Of a stretch of 12,779 nucleotides of DNA, positions 1 through 7,397 are shown piece after piece. This DNA is from Pseudomonadota bacterium (lineage in GTDB: Bacteria > Myxococcota > UBA9042 > PHBI01), in NCBI GenBank assembly GCA_005788935.1, contig SYAK01000361.1:1-12779 (forward strand), given 5' to 3'. Positions within the stretch are counted from its first letter, which is position 1, and every line of letters begins with the position of its first letter. Made by a program: the position numbers and the translations under genes. Below the pieces are notes generated by a model. That model had not been told where the DNA came from, ran no database searches, and was given only the letters and a program-made list of their open reading frames with translations.

Positions 1-1311
1 CGTGTCATCCTCGAGGACATAGGTGCCCGGCTGCCCGTAGCCACCGGTCTCGATGCGGACGCGGAGCCACATCGACTCTTCGCCGTGGACGATGCAGGAG
101 CCCATGTCCTTTGGCCGCGAGAACGTGATGGCGCCGGCCTGGATGAAGCAGCGCGATCCGTCGACGAAGTCGAACTCGGTCTCTGTCGCGCCGTCGAGGG
201 CCTTGACGCGGGCGAGGACCTTCCACCGCTTGCCGGTGTTGTACTCCCAGCGCAGGACGAGGTCGGGAGAGGGGCGCGCGACGTCTGCGACCGCCTGATC
301 GGCGGGCGTCACGTCCATCCGGACGCGCGTGTTCGGCTGGATGAAGACCTCTTCGGAGCCGAAGTAGGCCGTCGTGTCGATCTGGGGCTCCTTGCCGAAG
401 ATCGCGAAGTTCTTGTCGAGATCGAGCTGGCTGAAGTTCTCCGCGTCCGAGTTGCAGAGCGCGAACTGCGGGCGCAGACCTTCGCCCAGGACCTCGATGC
501 GGGCCGAGATCGTGTCGATCACGGTCTCCTCGTCGCTGTGCGGGACCTCGAAGAGGCGGCCGCGCAGCCAGTACGACTTGATGTCGTTGACGACCGTCTG
601 CTCGAAGGCGGCGGGGCCCGCGAAGGCCGTGGTGTTGCGCTCCACGTCCATCGCCGAGCGCGGCAGCTCGCGCCAGCGGTTGCCGTCCCAGTATTCCCAC
701 TCGAGCAGCTGGTGGAACTCCTTGTCCCCGGTCGCCTGGGCCTCGAACCGCGCGATGAGGACCGAGGCCTCGTTGAAGGTCGCGAAGCGCTCGTCGCCGA
801 GATACAGGAACCGCTCGATCGAGCGGGCGCCGCCGAAGACCTCGAACGCCGTCCCCTCGCCGTCGACGTACGGGGTGTTGTCCGAGAACATCTTGGCGTG
901 CTGGCTCGTGCAGCGGACGATGCGGTTGTTCAGCGCCGTCAGCGGGCGCTCGGTCTCGAACGTCACGGCTGGCAGGTCGCCCTCGGGCTGGGTCGCGACG
1001 CGGGTGCCAGCCGGGATGGTGACCATGTCGGTCTTCGGCGAGATGCTGAAGCGCACGATGGTGCGGGCGGGCTGCGGCGGCTGCAGGCGGACGCCCATCA
1101 TGTTGAGGAACGCGAGGTAGTTCAGGTCCGGCACCTGATTGAGCCGGAACAGCACCATCTCGGTCATCCACGCGAACAATTCGATCAGCGTGACGCCGGG
1201 GTCGGACTTGTTGAAGTTCGTCCACTCCGGGCAGTACTGAGGGATGAGCCGCAGGGCCTCGTCGACGATGTCTTCAAAGCGGCGGTCATCCAGGACAGGT
1301 GTCGGAATCAT
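1..1311 (-). CDS. J-like baseplate assembly protein of a contractile injection system (3' end missing)
   Basis: The frame is open for 437 codons from ATG at 1311-1309 to the left edge, so the C-terminus lies outside the window. The N-terminus reads MIPTPVLDDRRFEDIVDEAL, followed by SDPGVTLIELFAWMTEMVLF (about residues 36-55) and LNYLAFLNMMGV (about 63-74). This N-terminal pattern is typical of 'putative baseplate assembly' proteins related to gpJ/gp47 and Afp11. Further in are a YWLRGRLFEVP stretch and an FGKEPQIDTTAYFGSEEVF stretch, also usual for the family. In such particles this protein forms the wedge that surrounds the spike and holds the sheath-tube complex. Its ATG overlaps the stop of the gp25 gene (ATGA), which indicates translational coupling. 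Afp-like extracellular systems and type VI-like or phage tails share these parts, so the exact class is inferred; the gp25-then-J order suits an eCIS locus. Confidence 0.87.
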   Translation of the reverse strand, partial: MIPTPVLDDRRFEDIVDEALRLIPQYCPEWTNFNKSDPGVTLIELFAWMTEMVLFRLNQVPDLNYLAFLNMMGVRLQPPQPARTIVRFSISPKTDMVTIPAGTRVATQPEGDLPAVTFETERPLTALNNRIVRCTSQHAKMFSDNTPYVDGEGTAFEVFGGARSIERFLYLGDERFATFNEASVLIARFEAQATGDKEFHQLLEWEYWDGNRWRELPRSAMDVERNTTAFAGPAAFEQTVVNDIKSYWLRGRLFEVPHSDEETVIDTISARIEVLGEGLRPQFALCNSDAENFSQLDLDKNFAIFGKEPQIDTTAYFGSEEVFIQPNTRVRMDVTPADQAVADVARPSPDLVLRWEYNTGKRWKVLARVKALDGATETEFDFVDGSRCFIQAGAITFSRPKDMGSCIVHGEESMWLRVRIETGGYGQPGTYVLEDDT

Positions 1312-1706
1312 AGATCCTGCTCTCGGCGGAGGTAGAACGGGTAGACGAGGTTCTGGACGTGGTTCGTCTCGATGACCTTGTACTGAATCGCGATCAGGAT
1401 GGTGTTCTCGGTGTCCGCGTCCGGGTAGGCATCGACGGTGAGGTTCTCGATGCGAAACTCCCACTTGCGCAGCGCCTGGGTCACGTGGAGGACGATCGTG
1501 GCGCAGGTGTTCGCGCTGACCGGATGGAAGACGAGGTCGTGGATCGCGCAGCCGAAGTCGGGGCGCATCAGGCGCTCGCCTGGGGCGGTGCCGAGGATGA
1601 GTCGGATGCTGTCGGCGATGGACCGCGCGTTGGCGGCCCACTCGATGCGGCCGCGCCCGTCGGGTCGCACCGGGAAGGCGAGCCCCTTTCCAAGGAAGTT
1701 CTTCAT
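1308..1706 (-). CDS. gp25-family (GPW/gp25, Afp9-like) baseplate wedge protein
   Basis: This is a 132-residue protein, the normal length for the GPW/gp25 family. The diagnostic core is clear: an FPV segment near residue 11, then SIADSIRLILGTAPGERLMR followed by PDFG (residues 29-52), and a WEFRIE motif at 82-87. The GER...RPDFG signature and the later W-E-x-R-I element are shared by T4 gp25, P2 gpW and Afp9. The family sits in the inner baseplate and starts sheath assembly. The gene lies 27 bases downstream of the zinc-ribbon gene and overlaps the J-like gene by four bases, so the three form one operon. Its Shine-Dalgarno is weak (CAGGG about 12 bases upstream of the ATG). The family call is firm; the kind of injection particle is inferred. 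Confidence 0.92.
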   Translation of the reverse strand: MKNFLGKGLAFPVRPDGRGRIEWAANARSIADSIRLILGTAPGERLMRPDFGCAIHDLVFHPVSANTCATIVLHVTQALRKWEFRIENLTVDAYPDADTENTILIAIQYKVIETNHVQNLVYPFYLRREQDL

Positions 1707-1733
1707 GACGTGCAGGCCCTGGGCGGTGGCGCG

Positions 1734-1925
1734 TTAGCGGAAGTTGCCGTCGAAGTAGCGTCGGCAGGAGGGGCACTCGAGCCGGACGCGGCCCTCGTCA
1801 AGGCGAGGCACCTTGAGTGGTCCGCCGCCGCAGAACGGGCAGGCGTGGCCGTCGGGACGTCCCGCGAGGACCTCGTCGAGGATGTCCTGCAGCATCGCGT
1901 AGTCGTCGCTGTCGGGGTCGTGCAT
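1734..1925 (-). CDS. Small zinc-ribbon protein at the head of the baseplate operon
   Basis: This is a 63-residue acidic protein with two Cys pairs, CPFC at residues 29-32 and CPSC at 51-54. They are separated by 18 residues that are predicted to form a beta hairpin (GGPLKVPRLDEGRVRLE). This is the layout of a rubredoxin-like or transcription-factor-like zinc ribbon and should bind one Zn(II). The N-terminal half (DDYAMLQDILDEVLAG) looks like a single amphipathic helix. The ATG at 1925-1923 has GAGGT five bases upstream, and the strong promoter at 1965-1992 points at it, so it is the first gene of the transcript. The next gene, gp25, follows after 27 bases. Its role is unknown. Context suggests a small accessory to baseplate assembly or a regulator of the cluster, but that is inference. 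Confidence 0.8.
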   Translation of the reverse strand: MHDPDSDDYAMLQDILDEVLAGRPDGHACPFCGGGPLKVPRLDEGRVRLECPSCRRYFDGNFR

Positions 1926-1964
1926 TGCGGACCTCGGCGTGGAGAAGGTGCCGGAACCGGGGGC

Positions 1965-1992
1965 ATGATAGGGCAGGGGGGGGCGTTGTCAA
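1965..1992 (-). promoter_or_regulatory. Sigma70-like promoter for the zinc-ribbon/baseplate operon
   Basis: On the minus strand a perfect TTGACA (1992-1987) is followed after 16 bases by TATCAT (1970-1965), five of six matches to TATAAT. The start of transcription would fall near 1957-1959, leaving a leader of about 33 bases before the ATG at 1925. The spacer is unusually rich in C. It is the best housekeeping-type promoter seen in this GC-rich window, but it is predicted by eye only. Confidence 0.6.
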
Positions 1993-2094
1993 CCGGCCCC
2001 GGGAACGGATGGTCGGGCCAACTCCGATGGCTGTCGGGCGGTACGCGTCGCGCGGGCGGGCGGCTGGTGTGGCGGCGGGTCGGGGAACGTCGGG

Positions 2095-2122
2095 TTGCAT
2101 GTTGCTGCGCTGGTGGCATACT
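2095..2122 (+). promoter_or_regulatory. Weak promoter candidate for the VWA-FHA gene
   Basis: TTGCAT (2095-2100) and CATACT (2117-2122) are separated by 16 bases. They match only three and four positions of the sigma70 hexamers. They are the only AT-containing pair ahead of the gene, and the leader would be about 100 bases. Confidence 0.25.
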
Positions 2123-2229
2123 CGCGCAGCGGCGGCGGCGATGACACGCTCATCTGGCCGCATGTCGAGTCGCGCGGGGGCGCGCTGCGACGGAACTGGA
2201 CGATCGTGGAGGGTGCGGTGCTGGGATTC

Positions 2230-3678
2230 ATGCGACGGCGTTTGGGACGGGCGGCCGCGTTGGGCTGGGGTCTGTCGTGGGTGCTGGCGGCGGGCGGGGC
2301 CCGCGCCGACCTCGGGATCGACCTTGTCGACACCAACAACTTCAACAAGAAAGGCGAGATGGTATTCTTCCTCGACCTGCTGCGCGATGACGAGTCGCGC
2401 GCGGTCTACCGCGAGCAGGATCCGGACGGGGCCGGGTTCAAGCTCTCGCTCGAGGGTGAAGAGGTCGCGGGAACCTGGAAGGTGCAGACCTTCCGGGAGG
2501 CGAACCAGGCGATGAGCATCGGGGTGCTCATGGCCGCCACGAGCGCCATCGCGACGTGGGAGGGAATCCTCGACGAGGAGAAGAAGGGCTTCAAGGACTT
2601 CTTCTCGCAGCTCACCGAGCAGGACAAGGTCCTGGCGAAGTTCTATACCGACAAGAGCCTCGAGAACATTCGCGACTGGACCTCGGGGGCCCGCGAGGTC
2701 ATCTCGGGGCTCGACAAGATCGCTGTCGTCGAGAAGGAGGAGGGCGTCACGAACGTGCCGCGCCTGCTGAAGCACATCGACAAGATGGTCGACGCGTTCG
2801 GCGAGGACAGCGAGGGGCTGCGTCGCAAGGTGCTCGTGGTGTTCACCGACGGCCTCGACGCGAACACGGAGAACGCTTCGGCGACCGAGAAGCTCGTCAC
2901 GACCATCGTGGACAAGGCGAAGCCGCTCGGGTTGCGCATCTACGTCGTCCACCTCTACGACGACCCGAACGCGAAGACCCCCGAGCCGCTTCAGCAGCTC
3001 TCCTCGCGCACGAACGGCGTCTACCGGGCGGTGACCAAGGACTTCGCCGCGGTCACGGCCGACACCGTCTCGGAGCTCGGCAAGGAGCTCGCAAACCAGT
3101 ACGTCGCGACGTTCAAGCCCACGGAGTACCGCGGCAGCGAGGCGCCTGTCGAGCTGCTGCTCGAGGTCACGCCGACCAAGGGCGGCGGCGACAAGGTCCT
3201 CAAGGCCAAGATCGAGAAGCAGAAGATCCCGCAGCGCGACACGGACTGGATGGGGATCGCGAAGATCGGGGGGATGGTGGTCGGCGGGCTGCTCGGGCTC
3301 GTGCTCCTCGTCTGGGGGATCCGCAAGTTCCTGAACCGCGAGCGCAAGCAGACGGTCGTTCACCACGAGGAGGCGGTCGTCGGGGCCTACAAGGGCCGCC
3401 TGCTGGTCACGGCCGGAGCCTACGCCGGGCGCGAGTTCTTCATCACCGAAGAGGTCACGACCATCGGCGCGATGGCGGGGACCACGATCGTATTGGCCGA
3501 GGGTGGCGTCTCGAAGCGACACGCGGGCATCAAGGTGGATGACATGCGCTTCGAACTCGCCGACCTCGGGTCGACGAACGGCACCTACGTCAATGGCGCC
3601 AAGGTGACGAAGCAGTTCCTGCGCGACGGCGACGAGATCCGCCTCGGCGAGAACAAGCTGAAGTTCTCGTTGAAGTAA
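2230..3678 (+). CDS. Secreted VWA protein with a transmembrane segment and C-terminal cytoplasmic FHA domain
   Basis: The 482-residue protein has four parts. There is a cleavable-type signal peptide (residues 1-26, ending GGARA before D27) and a von Willebrand factor A-like region (about 45-270). One membrane helix follows (about 343-364, GGMVVGGLLGLVLLVWGI), then an FHA domain (about 388-482). The VWA part keeps the inner strand and loop VLVVFTDGLD (201-210). The first metal-site motif, normally DxSxS, reads MAATSAIAT (101-109), so the MIDAS looks incomplete. The FHA part has SKRHAGI (428-434) and DLGSTNGTYVNG (445-456), but the usual Gly-Arg of the first loop is Gly-Ala (413-414). The topology puts VWA in the periplasm and FHA in the cytoplasm, which suggests an envelope signal passed to a phospho-threonine partner. 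I chose ATG 2230 because it begins the signal peptide; GTG at 2218, five bases after GGAGGG, is an alternative. No Ser/Thr kinase is visible in the window. Confidence 0.8.
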   Translation: MRRRLGRAAALGWGLSWVLAAGGARADLGIDLVDTNNFNKKGEMVFFLDLLRDDESRAVYREQDPDGAGFKLSLEGEEVAGTWKVQTFREANQAMSIGVLMAATSAIATWEGILDEEKKGFKDFFSQLTEQDKVLAKFYTDKSLENIRDWTSGAREVISGLDKIAVVEKEEGVTNVPRLLKHIDKMVDAFGEDSEGLRRKVLVVFTDGLDANTENASATEKLVTTIVDKAKPLGLRIYVVHLYDDPNAKTPEPLQQLSSRTNGVYRAVTKDFAAVTADTVSELGKELANQYVATFKPTEYRGSEAPVELLLEVTPTKGGGDKVLKAKIEKQKIPQRDTDWMGIAKIGGMVVGGLLGLVLLVWGIRKFLNRERKQTVVHHEEAVVGAYKGRLLVTAGAYAGREFFITEEVTTIGAMAGTTIVLAEGGVSKRHAGIKVDDMRFELADLGSTNGTYVNGAKVTKQFLRDGDEIRLGENKLKFSLK

Positions 3679-3710
3679 GTCGGCTCGCACAGCCGCGACG
3701 GCGCGCGCCC

Positions 3711-3737
3711 CGCCCCGGGAGACCGGACCGCGGGGCG
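3711..3737. terminator. Possible weak bidirectional terminator hairpin
   Basis: CGCCCCG (3711-3717) pairs perfectly with CGGGGCG (3731-3737) across a 13-base loop. It lies between the convergent stops of the VWA-FHA gene (3678) and fur (3772). There is no U-tract on either strand, so intrinsic termination would be weak. Confidence 0.3.
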
Positions 3738-3771
3738 TTCGCGTTCCAAGGGGCGCCGAACGCTCCGGAAC

Positions 3772-4272
3772 TCAGGCGCTGCGCCGCGGCGCGTGGCCAC
3801 GGCGAGGGCATTCGGCGACGGTGCAATCGCCATAGATGACCATCTTGTGGTCCACGACGCGCAGGCCGTGCGAGGCGGCGATGGTCTCCTGGAGGCGCTC
3901 GATCTCCGCGTGGTGGAACTCGAAGATGTGGCCGCAGTCGCGACACATCAGGTGGTCATGGTGCTCGTCGTCTTCGAGGGTCGCCTCGTAGCGGGCGGTT
4001 CCGTCGCCGAACTGGCGCTCGTGAGCGAGGCCGCATTCGACGAGGAGCTTGATGGTGCGGTAGACGGTCGCCTGGCCGATGTGCGGGTGGCTGTGGCGGA
4101 TGCGGGCGTAGAGCTCATCGATGTTCGGATGCCCCTCGTACCCGAAGAACGCCGCCGCGATCGCTTGCCGCTGGTCGGTCTGGCGCAGACCGGCGCTGGT
4201 GAGGTAGGCGCGGAGGCGCGGCTCCCAGGCGGGGACTGGGCGCGCGTGCGTGTCCGTGGAGGGGGCCGGCAT
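3772..4272 (-). CDS. fur: Fur-family metal-dependent transcriptional repressor
   Basis: This is a 166-residue protein, slightly longer than the usual 135-150 because of a Pro-rich N-terminal tail and a basic C-terminal tail. The winged-helix DNA-binding region includes HIGQATVYRTIKLLVECGL (64-82), with the TVYRT recognition-helix signature. The dimerisation/metal region has HHDHLMCRDCGHIFEF (104-119). It carries the first structural-zinc pair, Cys110 and Cys113, and regulatory-site histidines. The second pair is Cys150 and Cys155 in GDCTVAEC, matching the position in E. coli Fur. It should repress iron-uptake genes when loaded with Fe(II). PerR or Zur cannot be excluded without alignment, but the HHDHLxCxxCG block and the spaced second Cys pair favour Fur. 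It is divergent from aspartate kinase with a 120-base spacer. I find no obvious Fur box in that spacer. Confidence 0.9.
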   Translation of the reverse strand: MPAPSTDTHARPVPAWEPRLRAYLTSAGLRQTDQRQAIAAAFFGYEGHPNIDELYARIRHSHPHIGQATVYRTIKLLVECGLAHERQFGDGTARYEATLEDDEHHDHLMCRDCGHIFEFHHAEIERLQETIAASHGLRVVDHKMVIYGDCTVAECPRRGHAPRRSA

Positions 4273-4326
4273 GGCGTTCCGCCTTCGGAGGCTGGGGTGA
4301 GTGCCCGTACGGACAAGCGAGACGCT

Positions 4327-4355
4327 TTGACGTGAGTCGGGCGGGGCGATAGAGA
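4327..4355 (+). promoter_or_regulatory. Promoter candidate for aspartate kinase
   Basis: TTGACG (4327-4332) is followed after 17 bases by TAGAGA (4350-4355), in the fur-lysC spacer. The predicted start near 4362 leaves a leader of about 30 bases before the TTG start codon, with no room for a riboswitch. Confidence 0.4.
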
Positions 4356-4392
4356 ACGCGCCAACGTTTGCCAGTCAAGACGGAGGTGAGAT

Positions 4393-5616
4393 TTGGCGCT
4401 GATGGTGCAGAAATTCGGCGGGACGTCCGTCGGGTCGCTCGAGCGCATCCGCAACGTGGCGGCGCTCGTGAAGCGCACACGCGAGGCGGGCCACGACGTC
4501 ATCGTCGTCGCGAGCGCGATGTCGGGCGAGACGAACCGTCTCGTGAAGCTGGCGCATGACCTCGTCCCGGAGCCGGGTGGGCGGGAGTTCGACGCGCTGA
4601 TCTCGTCGGGGGAGCAGGTCGCGGTGGCGCTCGTCGCGATGGCGCTCAATGAGGCGGGCTGCGTGGCGCGCAGCTATCTCGCGCACCAGGTGCAGATGCG
4701 GACGGACGCGACCTTCGGGCGGGCGCGCATCGAGAGCGTCGGGGTCGACATCCTGCGCGCGGCGCTCGCTCGGGGAGAGGTGCCTGTCGTGGCGGGCTTT
4801 CAGGGGGTCACCGCCGAGGGCGACGTCACGACGCTCGGGCGCGGCGGCAGCGACACGACTGCCGTGGCGCTCGCGGCTGCCCTGACAGCCGACGTGTGCG
4901 AGATCTACACCGACGTGGACGGCATCTACACCGCCGATCCCAACATCGTGTCCGGCGCGACAAAGATTGCGCGCATTTCATACGACGAGATGCTCGAGCT
5001 TGCGTCGCTCGGGGCGAAGGTGCTTCAGACGCGCTCGGTCGAGTTCGGCATGAAGTATCGCGTGCCGATTCATGTGCGGTCGAGCTTCGTGGACGTCGAA
5101 GGTTCGTGGGTGGTGCCCGAGGAGGATGCGATGGAGCAGGTGGTCGTGCGCGCGGTGACCCATGATCGGAACGACGCGCGCATTACGTTGATGAGCGTGC
5201 CCGATCAGCCCGGGATCGCGGCAAAGGTGTTCAACAAGCTCGCCGAGGCCGAGATCATGGTCGACATGATCGTGCAGAACGCGTCACGCGACCGCGACCG
5301 GACCGACCTCACCTTCACGGTGCCGAAGGCCAACATGCCTGAGGCTGTGCGGATCACCGAGGCGCTGCGTGGCGAGCTCGGCGCGTCCGAGCTCAAGGCC
5401 GAGCGCAGCATCAGCAAGGTGTCGGTTGTCGGTGTCGGGATGCGCTCTCACTCGGGTGTCGCGGCGAAGATGTTCGCCACGCTCGCGCAAGCCGGCATCA
5501 ACATTCAGATGATTGCGACCTCGGAGATCAAGGTCAGCGTCGTCATCCACGAGGACTACACCGAGCTGGCCGTTCGCCTGCTGCATGGGGCCTTCGGACT
5601 CGACGCAGCGCGCTGA
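4393..5616 (+). CDS. lysC: Aspartate kinase (aspartokinase), alpha-type with two ACT domains
   Basis: It phosphorylates aspartate with ATP, the first step toward lysine (diaminopimelate), threonine, methionine and isoleucine. The 407-residue length fits the monofunctional lysine/threonine-regulated class. Visible motifs are [11 protein letters not shown] (5-15, ATP/aspartate lysine at 7), SSGEQ (71-75), GFQG (135-138), [13 protein letters not shown] (148-160) and [13 protein letters not shown] (172-184). Two ACT domains follow at about 262-335 and 341-400; these bind lysine or threonine for feedback inhibition. The start is TTG: GGAGGT (4382-4387) sits five bases upstream, and [13 protein letters not shown] is the common N-terminus in this family. 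ATG at 4402 would be too far from that site. An internal start at 5131 may give a separate beta subunit. Its neighbour fur is divergent, and the gene ends 17 bases before a convergent lipoprotein gene. Confidence 0.96.
   Translation: MALMVQKFGGTSVGSLERIRNVAALVKRTREAGHDVIVVASAMSGETNRLVKLAHDLVPEPGGREFDALISSGEQVAVALVAMALNEAGCVARSYLAHQVQMRTDATFGRARIESVGVDILRAALARGEVPVVAGFQGVTAEGDVTTLGRGGSDTTAVALAAALTADVCEIYTDVDGIYTADPNIVSGATKIARISYDEMLELASLGAKVLQTRSVEFGMKYRVPIHVRSSFVDVEGSWVVPEEDAMEQVVVRAVTHDRNDARITLMSVPDQPGIAAKVFNKLAEAEIMVDMIVQNASRDRDRTDLTFTVPKANMPEAVRITEALRGELGASELKAERSISKVSVVGVGMRSHSGVAAKMFATLAQAGINIQMIATSEIKVSVVIHEDYTELAVRLLHGAFGLDAAR
5120..5133 (+). promoter_or_regulatory. Internal ribosome binding site and ATG for the aspartokinase beta subunit
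   Basis: A full AGGAGG (5120-5125), a five-base spacer and ATG (5131-5133) lie inside lysC in the same frame, at Met247. Translation from here would give a 161-residue protein beginning [20 protein letters not shown]. It would contain only the two ACT domains. In Corynebacterium and Bacillus the aspartokinase beta subunit is made from an in-frame internal start at the equivalent place, and the corynebacterial one also begins with Met-Glu just before the first ACT domain. That it is used here is inference. Confidence 0.65.
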
Positions 5617-5633
5617 ACGGCGGATTGTCGGAG

Positions 5634-6782
5634 TCAGGGCGTCGTTGCCGGCGCGTCCTTCCGAGCGTTACCAGGCGGCGCATTGTCAGGCGGGTTTTCG
5701 GGCGGCGTGTTCTCAAGCAACGGGGTGAGCAGGGCCGCCCGCAGGGGCTCTGTGAGCCCGGACAGGGACCAGGTGCCGCCGGGATCCCGCGTCATCGGCA
5801 GACGCTGCCCCGATTTCGTGATGAGGGTCCCGCGCTCCGCGCCGTCACGCTCGAAGCGCTCCGGGAGGTCGTCCGCCAGGCCTGTCGACAGCGGGTGGCG
5901 CTTGTACCAGCGGGCGAACAGGTCAAGGTCCGTCCGCGAGGCGACATGGTCCGCGAGGCCCGCCTCCTGATACGCGGCATCTCGGCCGGCGCGGGGGACG
6001 CCCTGCTGAAGTCGGCGCTGGGCCGCCCGCCCGGCCTCGAGGGCCTCCTTCAGCAGGTCACGGGCTGGCGCATCGAGCAGCCGGTAGACGAACGGCGCGG
6101 CGTCGGCTCCCTTCGGCAGCTCGCGTCGCAGCAGATTGAAGGCGCCCTGTGGGGTCGCGGCGTCGAGACCGGTCCGCCAGATCTGCGCCTGCTCCTCGGC
6201 GAGCGCGAGGGTCTTGTCGATGTTGGCGCGCAGCGACTTCCAGCGTTCCGAGTCCAGCACGAGGTCCCGCAGGAGCAGCGTCCGCCAGTTCCCGTCGTAT
6301 GTCTTGAACGCCATCGACTCGCCCGAGGGAATGCGCACGACGGCGAGGTCGGGGACGGACGCGTCGACCGTGATGCGCGCCAGTGACACCGATTCGCGGC
6401 TCCCCTCGGTCCACGCCAGCGCCCCGAGATCGACGAAGTGGGCGACAAGTCTCGCGCCGCGCTCGGCCTCGGGGACGGCCGAGATGGTCGTGAGTTCGCC
6501 ACCCAATGCGGCTCGGGCGCGGGCTCCCTCGGGCGACTCCGCGGCCCCCCAGAGGTCACGGGCGGCCGAAGCAGCGCTCGCAGCGTCGCGCGCGAGACCG
6601 AGCAGAGCCTCCTGCGCCTCGGGGTGCGAGAGGGACCACAAGGCCGCAGCGTCTTTCTTCTCGAGCGCGCGGACCACGTCATCGAAGGCTTTCCGGACCT
6701 CGGGGATCTGGACCCCATCGGCACATCCGGACGCGGTCGTGACGACAGCCATGAGGGCGATGGTCTGCAGGGTCGGGCGCAT
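5634..6782 (-). CDS. Predicted lipoprotein of unknown function with a possible internal duplication
   Basis: The 382-residue protein has a lipoprotein signal: a hydrophobic segment and lipobox ASGC with Cys20, so it is probably anchored by lipid to a membrane. I do not recognise a named family. Two halves look related. An Ala/Leu-rich helix at about 31-75 (KAFDDVVRALEKKDAAALW...) resembles 213-256 (GAFNLLRRELPKGADAAPF...). A hairpin ending in an aromatic strand at 152-172 (...YDGNWRTLLL) resembles 323-346 (...DPGGTWSLSGL). Such helix-plus-sheet units recall NTF2-like folds, but this is only a suggestion. The tail (about 357-382) is rich in Pro and Asn. ATG at 6782-6780 is chosen because GAGGAG lies five bases upstream; a GTG two codons earlier overlaps that site. 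It is convergent with lysC and divergent from the lipoprotein at 6936. Confidence 0.75.
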   Translation of the reverse strand: MRPTLQTIALMAVVTTASGCADGVQIPEVRKAFDDVVRALEKKDAAALWSLSHPEAQEALLGLARDAASAASAARDLWGAAESPEGARARAALGGELTTISAVPEAERGARLVAHFVDLGALAWTEGSRESVSLARITVDASVPDLAVVRIPSGESMAFKTYDGNWRTLLLRDLVLDSERWKSLRANIDKTLALAEEQAQIWRTGLDAATPQGAFNLLRRELPKGADAAPFVYRLLDAPARDLLKEALEAGRAAQRRLQQGVPRAGRDAAYQEAGLADHVASRTDLDLFARWYKRHPLSTGLADDLPERFERDGAERGTLITKSGQRLPMTRDPGGTWSLSGLTEPLRAALLTPLLENTPPENPPDNAPPGNARKDAPATTP

Positions 6783-6935
6783 GGGCACTCCTCAAGCGGG
6801 TCTCGGGCCGCAGGTTGACACGGATTCCGCACGCGCGCACCTCCCGTTCGGCGCGTCGCACGTGGTCGGGGGGGCAGTCGCGGTCGGGCACGCGAGAGCG
6901 TTGACACGTTGCGGCCACCGGGTCAGGGTCGCGCC

Positions 6936-7397
6936 ATGCAGGCTCTTGTCGCAGGTTGGCTCGCGTGTCGGTTCGCCGCGCTCTTGGCCTTGGCCGCCGT
7001 TGGGGCGGGTTGCAGCACGGATGCGCGCGAGCGCCCGAAGGCTGTCGCGTGGCTCGAGCTCGCGGGCGATCCGGACGCGAGCCCAGCCGAGCTGAGCGCG
7101 GCTCTGCATGCGTCGCTCCCGGCTGATGCCAGGGCGGCCCTCGAGAGGCTCGCGTCCGAGGCCTCACGCATCTCGGGACAACCGATGTCGGGCGTCGACA
7201 TGATCCGTTTCGAAGGCCTCGCGCCAGGCCTGCGGGTGCGAGCACTCGAGGTCACTCCGGACGGCCGTCTCGCGCTCACGATCGACCGGGTCACTGGGGT
7301 CGGACCGAAGCCCGAGCGGGTGGTGTTCGAGCTCGGCGCCGGGGCCGAGGGACCTGGAATCGTTGTGCCCGGAATCGCAGCCGGAGGGACCCCGTGA
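6936..7397 (+). CDS. Small predicted lipoprotein of unknown function
   Basis: The 153-residue protein starts with a hydrophobic signal and the lipobox VGAGC, giving Cys26 as the lipid-modified residue. The mature part has an Ala-rich helical stretch (about 46-80) and a beta-rich half (about 97-145) in which GLRVRALEVTPDGRLALTID looks like a strand pair. I recognise no family. ATG 6936 is preferred over an in-frame TTG at 6909 because it directly begins the signal peptide. The Shine-Dalgarno is poor. The stop overlaps the next start (GTGA at 7394-7397), so it is translated together with the GYF-domain membrane protein and the two products probably act together in the envelope. Confidence 0.75.
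   Translation: MQALVAGWLACRFAALLALAAVGAGCSTDARERPKAVAWLELAGDPDASPAELSAALHASLPADARAALERLASEASRISGQPMSGVDMIRFEGLAPGLRVRALEVTPDGRLALTIDRVTGVGPKPERVVFELGAGAEGPGIVVPGIAAGGTP

Larger units (their letters stand above)
1926..2229. other. Divergent intergenic region between the baseplate operon and the VWA-FHA gene
   Basis: About 304 bases carry no supportable gene. The left part holds the minus-strand promoter at 1965-1992. A C/G-run tract (eight G at about 1977-1983 on the plus strand) lies in that promoter's spacer. The right part holds a weaker plus-strand promoter candidate at 2095-2122. The open frame to the VWA-FHA gene extends back to 2095, but that part encodes a low-complexity Arg/Gly-rich stretch ahead of a clean signal peptide, so I treat it as non-coding leader. 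Confidence 0.55.

Noticed and set aside
85..1335. Long plus-strand open frame of about 416 codons, and a 406-codon minus frame over the same DNA
   Set aside because: Both are out-of-frame shadows of the J-like baseplate gene, whose own minus frame gives recognisable family motifs; the shadows are low-complexity Arg/Val/Leu or Arg/Pro-rich.
1798..3690. Minus-strand open frame of about 630 codons
   Set aside because: It lies opposite the VWA-FHA gene, reads as Leu/Arg/Asp-rich low-complexity protein, and has no domain. It is typical of high-GC antisense frames.
4273..4300. GCCT-tcgg-AGGC mini-hairpin just upstream of the fur ATG
   Set aside because: Only four base pairs, common by chance in GC-rich DNA, with no sign of a riboswitch or attenuator.
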